Of a stretch of DNA of 64,000 nucleotides, positions 60,167 to 64,000 are shown piece by piece. Both the position numbers and the translations under genes were made by a program. How positions within the stretch are numbered: position 1 is the first letter of the stretch; every line of letters begins with the position of its first letter. The DNA is from Thermasporomyces sp036564245 (GTDB taxonomy: Bacteria; Actinomycetota; Actinomycetes; Propionibacteriales; Actinopolymorphaceae): positions 1 through 64,000 of the forward strand of contig DATCKU010000056.1 in the NCBI GenBank assembly GCA_036564245.1, written 5' to 3'. Under the pieces are notes generated by a model. The model was not told the DNA's origin, did no database searches, and saw only the letters and a program-made list of their open reading frames with translations.

Positions 60167-61126
60167 ATGCTGACGTTCGCGGTGCGGCGGACCCTGCGAG
60201 GTCTCGTCACCCTGTGGTTCGCCGTCACCGTGACCTTCTTCCTGGTTCGGTTGCTGCCCGGTGACCCGACCCTCGTCGTCGCCGATCCGGGCATGACCGA
60301 AAAGATCCGACAGGATCTGTTGCGCGACTACGGGCTCGATCGACCGCTGGCCGTCCAGTACACCGCCTACCTCGGGCAGCTCCTGCAAGGAAATCTCGGC
60401 GTGTCGCTGCGAGAGTCCGTACCCGTGGCGCAGATCCTCGCCGAACGGATCCCCTGGACCCTGATCCTCACCGGCTCGGCCATGCTGCTCACCCTGGTGG
60501 TCGGAATACCGCTCGGCGTGCTCGCCGCTACACGGGCGCACGGCGCAGTCGACCGGTTGGTTCAGATGGGCGGCGTGATCGGCCAGTCCCTCTTCGTCCC
60601 CAGCGTCGGGGTCTTCCTGCTGTACGTCTTCGGGCTCACGCTCGGGTGGTTTCCCATCGGGGGCGCACTCGACGACGACGTGAGTGGCCCGGTCGACGCC
60701 TGGCTCTCGATGCTGCACCACCTCGCCCTCCCCTGCCTCACGTTGGTGATGGTGCAGCTCGGCCCGTACGTCCTCACGTTGCGCGCCACCCTCATCGAGA
60801 GCCTCGGCGAGGACTACTGCGAGCTCGCCAGGGCCAAGGGCGTACCCGAACGCGCGGTGGTCTGGAGGCATGCGCTGCGCAACGCGCTGCTGCCCACCAC
60901 GACCGTGGCCGGACTCCAGCTGGGCTTCCTCATCGGCGGCGCCGTGCTCACCGAGACCATCTACGCCTATCCAGGCCTCGGACGCGCCATCTACGAAAAC
61001 GTCGGTCGGCTCGACTATCCCGTGTTGCAGGGCGCGTTCCTGTTGCTCGCCGCAACGGTCGTGGCCGCCAACCTGCTGACCGATCTCGTGTACGGAGTTC
61101 TCGACCCGAGGGTGCGTACCCGATGA
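60167..61126 (+). CDS. Peptide ABC transporter permease (DppB type)
   Basis: A 319-residue permease. The first helix and DppB signature read WFAVTVTFFLVRLLPGDPTL. The EAA loop is LGEDYCELARAKGVPERAVV, followed by ALRNALLPTTTVAGLQLGFL and VLTETIYAYPGLGRAIYENV. Six helices are predicted. It overlaps the DppC-type gene by ATGA, so the two channel halves are co-translated. Confidence 0.94.
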   Translation: MLTFAVRRTLRGLVTLWFAVTVTFFLVRLLPGDPTLVVADPGMTEKIRQDLLRDYGLDRPLAVQYTAYLGQLLQGNLGVSLRESVPVAQILAERIPWTLILTGSAMLLTLVVGIPLGVLAATRAHGAVDRLVQMGGVIGQSLFVPSVGVFLLYVFGLTLGWFPIGGALDDDVSGPVDAWLSMLHHLALPCLTLVMVQLGPYVLTLRATLIESLGEDYCELARAKGVPERAVVWRHALRNALLPTTTVAGLQLGFLIGGAVLTETIYAYPGLGRAIYENVGRLDYPVLQGAFLLLAATVVAANLLTDLVYGVLDPRVRTR

Positions 61127-61989
61127 CCGCCACCATCGTGTCCGGGCCACCGGCCGAAACGCGACCCGGTCGCCGCTGGCGGTCCTTCGTACGCGATCCG
61201 ATCGGGATCTGCTCGGCCGTCGTGCTGGCGGGACTGGCCGTCGTCGCCGTCGGCGCCCCACTCATCGCACCGTTTCCTGCAGGCTACGGCGACGCCGTCC
61301 TGGCCCCGCCGAGTCCGGCCCACTGGTTCGGCACCGACGACCTCGGCCGCGACGTCTTCGCCGAGGTGGTGTGGGGCACCCGGGTCAGCATGACGGTCGG
61401 GATCGGGGCCTCCCTCCTCGCCATCCTGGTGGGCGGGCTGATCGGCATGGTGGCGGCGTACTTTCCGAGTCTCGACACCGGGATCGGGATGCTGGTCGAC
61501 CTCACCCTGAGCCTTCCCGTGCTCCCGTTGATGATTCTCGTGGCCGCGCTCGTGGGCCCGAGCATGAGCACGTTGATCCTCGTGATCGCGGCGTTCTCGT
61601 GGCCGGAGGTGACGCGGGTGGTCCGGTCGCAGGCCTTGACGGTGGTGCGCCTTCCCTACATGGACGCCGCACGCCTCATCGGTGGTTCGCACCTCTGGAT
61701 CATCCGTCGGCACCTCCTGCCGGCCGTGGCCCCGGTCATCGCCGTCACGGCCGTGCTCACCGCCTCTCGTGCCGTGCTCACCGAGGCGTCACTCGCGTTC
61801 CTCGGGCTCGGTGACCCCGACAGCTGGTCATGGGGCACGATCCTTCACAATGCACAGCGATCCGGCTCGCTCGCCACAGCTTGGTGGACGACGTTGTTCC
61901 CGTCGCTTGCCATCCTGCTGCTGGTCGTCGCGGCCACCCTCGGATCTTTCGCTTGGGGGGATGCCAATCGAAACCGCCGCAGTAGGTGA
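61123..61989 (+). CDS. Peptide ABC transporter permease (DppC type)
   Basis: A 288-residue permease with six helices. The typical DppC entry sequence is PSPAHWFGTDDLGRDVFAEV, followed by VVWGTRVSMTVGIGASLLAI. The EAA loop is LPYMDAARLIGGSHLWIIRR. It pairs with the DppB-type protein and receives ATP energy from the two ATPases encoded across the divergent region. The gene is followed after 20 bases by the alpha/beta-hydrolase. Confidence 0.94.
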   Translation: MTATIVSGPPAETRPGRRWRSFVRDPIGICSAVVLAGLAVVAVGAPLIAPFPAGYGDAVLAPPSPAHWFGTDDLGRDVFAEVVWGTRVSMTVGIGASLLAILVGGLIGMVAAYFPSLDTGIGMLVDLTLSLPVLPLMILVAALVGPSMSTLILVIAAFSWPEVTRVVRSQALTVVRLPYMDAARLIGGSHLWIIRRHLLPAVAPVIAVTAVLTASRAVLTEASLAFLGLGDPDSWSWGTILHNAQRSGSLATAWWTTLFPSLAILLLVVAATLGSFAWGDANRNRRSR

Positions 61990-62009
61990 CAAACGAGGGA
62001 TAGAAAGAG

Positions 62010-62849
62010 ATGTTCGCGACCATCAACGGCGTGCGGCTTCACGTCAAGCTGCTCGGCACGGAGGCGCCCGACAAGCCCGTCATGATCGCTCATCACGGTG
62101 CGCCAGGACTCAGCTCGCTCGCCGAACCCGAGGCGGCATTCGCCCGGTGCGCGTACGACATGCAGCTCCTCGTCTTCGACGCGCGCGGCAGCGGTGAGAG
62201 CGAGGGAGAGCCGCCGTTCAGTCATGCGCAGTGGGCCGACGACGTGGAGGGCTTGCGGGTGTGGACCGGTGCGGAGAAGGTCGTCATGGCCGGCGGCTCG
62301 TACGGCGGCTTCATCGCGATGGAGTACGCCATCCGCTACCCCGAGCGGGTTCAAGCGCTGATCCTTCGCGACACCGCGGCCGACAACTCCTATCTCGAGG
62401 TCGCCATGGAGAACGCCTACAACTCCAGCCGGGTGTCGGTCGACCGGGCCAAGTTCGAGCGCATCATGAACGGCATGCTCAAAGACGACGAGGACTTCGC
62501 CGACTGCTGGCGGGAGATCCTGCCGTTGTACCTCCACGAGTACGACCCGGAGTTGATCGAGAGGCGGGTGCGCAATGCGAAGTACCGCTACCGGACGCAC
62601 AACCACGTTTTCTCGGTTGTCCACAAGCAGTACGACATCCGGGACCAGCTCCACAAGATAAGATGCCCGACGCTGGTTCTCGTCGGGCGAAGCGACTGGA
62701 TCACACCCGTCGAGTACAGCGAATTCATCGCCGAGCAGATTCCGGGGGCGAAGCTCGTGGTGTTCGAGAAGTCCGGCCACTCGCCGCAAATCGAGGAGCC
62801 AGAGAAGTTTCAGAGGGTCGTGCGCGAATTCTTGGTGGCGAACGTCTGA
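62010..62849 (+). CDS. Alpha/beta hydrolase, proline iminopeptidase-like
   Basis: A 279-residue serine hydrolase. The oxyanion region is MIAHHGAPGLSS. The nucleophile elbow is GGSYGGFIAMEYAIRYPERV, the acid lies in LVLVGRSDWITPVEYS and the His is in FEKSGHSPQIEEPEKFQRVV. FDARGSGESEGEPPFSHAQW resembles the proline iminopeptidase cap entry. With no signal peptide it would act in the cytoplasm, perhaps releasing N-terminal proline from imported peptides, in step with the dipeptidase upstream. Its TGA shares a base with the regulator ATG (TGATG). Confidence 0.85.
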   Translation: MFATINGVRLHVKLLGTEAPDKPVMIAHHGAPGLSSLAEPEAAFARCAYDMQLLVFDARGSGESEGEPPFSHAQWADDVEGLRVWTGAEKVVMAGGSYGGFIAMEYAIRYPERVQALILRDTAADNSYLEVAMENAYNSSRVSVDRAKFERIMNGMLKDDEDFADCWREILPLYLHEYDPELIERRVRNAKYRYRTHNHVFSVVHKQYDIRDQLHKIRCPTLVLVGRSDWITPVEYSEFIAEQIPGAKLVVFEKSGHSPQIEEPEKFQRVVREFLVANV

Positions 62850-63835
62850 TGGTGGCACTACAACCTCTCGGCGAGCTCGACCGCAAGATCGTCGTCGCGC
62901 TGCAGAACGACGGCCGCGCGAGCTGGACCGACATCGCACGCATGACGGGGGCGTCCGTGGCCACGGTCACCCGACGGGGGCAACACCTGATCAACGAGGG
63001 TCTGGTGCGCATCGTCGCCATCCCGAGCCTCGGCCAGCTGGGCCCGATCGAGCACTTTCTCGTCCGGCTGCGCTGCGAAGGCGGCATGCAGGAGCGCGTC
63101 GCCCGCTCCATCGCCGAGAAGCCGTACGTCCGTTACGTAAGCCTCGTGACCGGCACCTACGACGTCGTCGCCGAGCTCATCCTGCAGAAGGGTCGGCACG
63201 ACCTGGTACGCGTGTTCAACGACGAGATCCTCAACATTCGCGGGGTCGTCTCCAGCGATGCCGATCTCGTCCTGCACATCTACAAGGTCGGCCACGACTG
63301 GAGCCGCGCCATCATCGGAGACGAGCAACGCAACTCCCACGCGGCTGCGACCGGTACGCACGTGTGCGCACCGGATCACGTCGACGAGACCGACTCGAAG
63401 ATCATGGAGATCCTCCGCGACGACGGGCGTGCGAGCTTTCCCGCGGTCGCTCAGCGGCTGGGGCTCAACGAGTCGACCGTACGCAGGCGCTACGAGGTCC
63501 TCGCGAGCCGTGGGTGCGTGCAGGTCATGACATTCGTCCCGGCCGCCTTGCTGGGGTACGAAACCGAGGTCCTGCTGTGGCTGGACGTCACGCCGAACCG
63601 ACTGCAGACGGTGGCTGAGGAGCTGAGCCAGCTGCGTGGCGTACGGTTCATCGCCGCCACGTTGGGCCGGACCTCGTTGATGTGCGAGGTCATCATGCCC
63701 ACCACGGCCGACCTCTTCGAGTTCACGACCGGCATCCTCGCCAAGCTCGACGGGATCCGGGCATGGCGGGCGAGCCTGGAGCTCCAGACGCTGAAGCGGG
63801 GATTCATCTTGGCCCCGTGGGCCAACCTCTCGTGA
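62849..63835 (+). CDS. Double Lrp/AsnC-family transcriptional regulator
   Basis: A 328-residue protein made of two Lrp/AsnC units in tandem. Unit 1 has the HTH ELDRKIVVALQNDGRASWTD, then SVATVTRRGQHLINEGLVRI, and an effector (RAM) domain at about residues 65-150. Unit 2 has ETDSKIMEILRDDGRASFPA, then ESTVRRRYEVLASRGCVQVM, and a second RAM domain ending LKRGFILAPWANL. Single-unit Lrp proteins are about 150 residues. Lrp regulators sense amino acids, so it probably controls this peptide locus. It is the last gene of the operon, coupled to the hydrolase. Confidence 0.92.
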   Translation: MVALQPLGELDRKIVVALQNDGRASWTDIARMTGASVATVTRRGQHLINEGLVRIVAIPSLGQLGPIEHFLVRLRCEGGMQERVARSIAEKPYVRYVSLVTGTYDVVAELILQKGRHDLVRVFNDEILNIRGVVSSDADLVLHIYKVGHDWSRAIIGDEQRNSHAAATGTHVCAPDHVDETDSKIMEILRDDGRASFPAVAQRLGLNESTVRRRYEVLASRGCVQVMTFVPAALLGYETEVLLWLDVTPNRLQTVAEELSQLRGVRFIAATLGRTSLMCEVIMPTTADLFEFTTGILAKLDGIRAWRASLELQTLKRGFILAPWANLS

Positions 63836-64000
63836 TCACCCCGAGGACTTTCGCCCGGGCAATCCTGCGTCGCCGCCTCGGCGCTTGCTCCTCGATCAGC
63901 CTCGCCCGACGGCCTCGGCGGTTTGCCCGTGAGCCGGCTCGCCTGATCACGTCAGGGACTGGGGCGGGCGGGTGGTACGGGTTCGAGGATGCGGCGCCGC
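63836..64000. other. Terminal intergenic sequence
   Basis: 165 bases up to the window end with no supported gene. An Arg-rich frame on the minus strand was rejected. No clear terminator with a U tract is visible. Confidence 0.4.

Noticed and set aside
63840..63990. Arg-rich minus-strand frame at the window end
   Set aside because: Low-complexity Arg/Ala composition and no ribosome site or family features.
1..64000. Prophage, integrative element or insertion sequence
   Set aside because: No integrase, transposase, phage structural or conjugation genes were seen; the tRNA-Ser has no adjacent integrase or duplicated 3' end.

Overview
This window is high-GC DNA from a Gram-positive actinobacterium. 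The support is GTG/TTG start codons with GGAGG-type ribosome sites, ATGA/GTGA stop-start coupling, Tat and lipobox lipoproteins, a DUF5753 regulator paired with a DUF397 protein, MptB/PimE-type mannosyltransferases and a SigB/SigF-type sigma factor. The large share of sugar and peptide ABC transporters suggests a soil lineage such as Propionibacteriales (Kribbella/Actinopolymorpha-like). That placement is inference only.

Layout. 0-5 kb: a small conserved pair, a K+/H+ antiporter, tRNA-Ser(CGA), tadA with two tandem deaminase-associated paralogues, and a 57-codon helical small gene ending at a strong hairpin. 5-15 kb: upp, a family 2 glycosyltransferase, the three-gene proton-translocating transhydrogenase operon, and a dienelactone hydrolase coupled to a large GH2 beta-galactosidase. 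At 15.1 kb two 5'-truncated gene remnants (GNAT and DUF4440-like) lie back to back, as after a deletion. 15-25 kb: a PLP amino-acid deaminase/aldolase divergent from an arabinono-lactone oxidase, a five-gene family-5 ABC importer, and an orphan Fe(II)/2-oxoglutarate-type hydroxylase. 25-29 kb: a response regulator divergent from its likely kinase, then a MurJ-like flippase.

29-39 kb is the centrepiece, a hopanoid locus: MarR regulator, hpnC, hpnD, hpnE, polyprenyl synthase, squalene-hopene cyclase, an hpnG::ispH gene fusion, and hpnH. Most junctions are overlapping stop/start codons. Together they take isoprenyl diphosphates to squalene, hopene, adenosylhopane and ribosylhopane. The fusion joins the nucleoside-releasing side-chain enzyme to the last enzyme of the MEP pathway in one polypeptide.

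39-52 kb: SDR, Dps, sigma factor, a small membrane protein, a Ser/Thr kinase, a CUT1 sugar importer, the HTH/DUF397 pair, small lipoprotein and hypothetical genes, and a PhyH dioxygenase near an AraC regulator. 52-55 kb: two polyprenol-phosphate-mannose mannosyltransferases. 55-64 kb: a peptide uptake and breakdown locus in which two ATPases are transcribed away from a dipeptidase, binding protein, two permeases, alpha/beta hydrolase and double Lrp regulator. Its divergent intergenic region holds two long perfect inverted repeats. A dispersed palindromic element built on AAATGACCATGTGCACTAC occurs at several gene ends.
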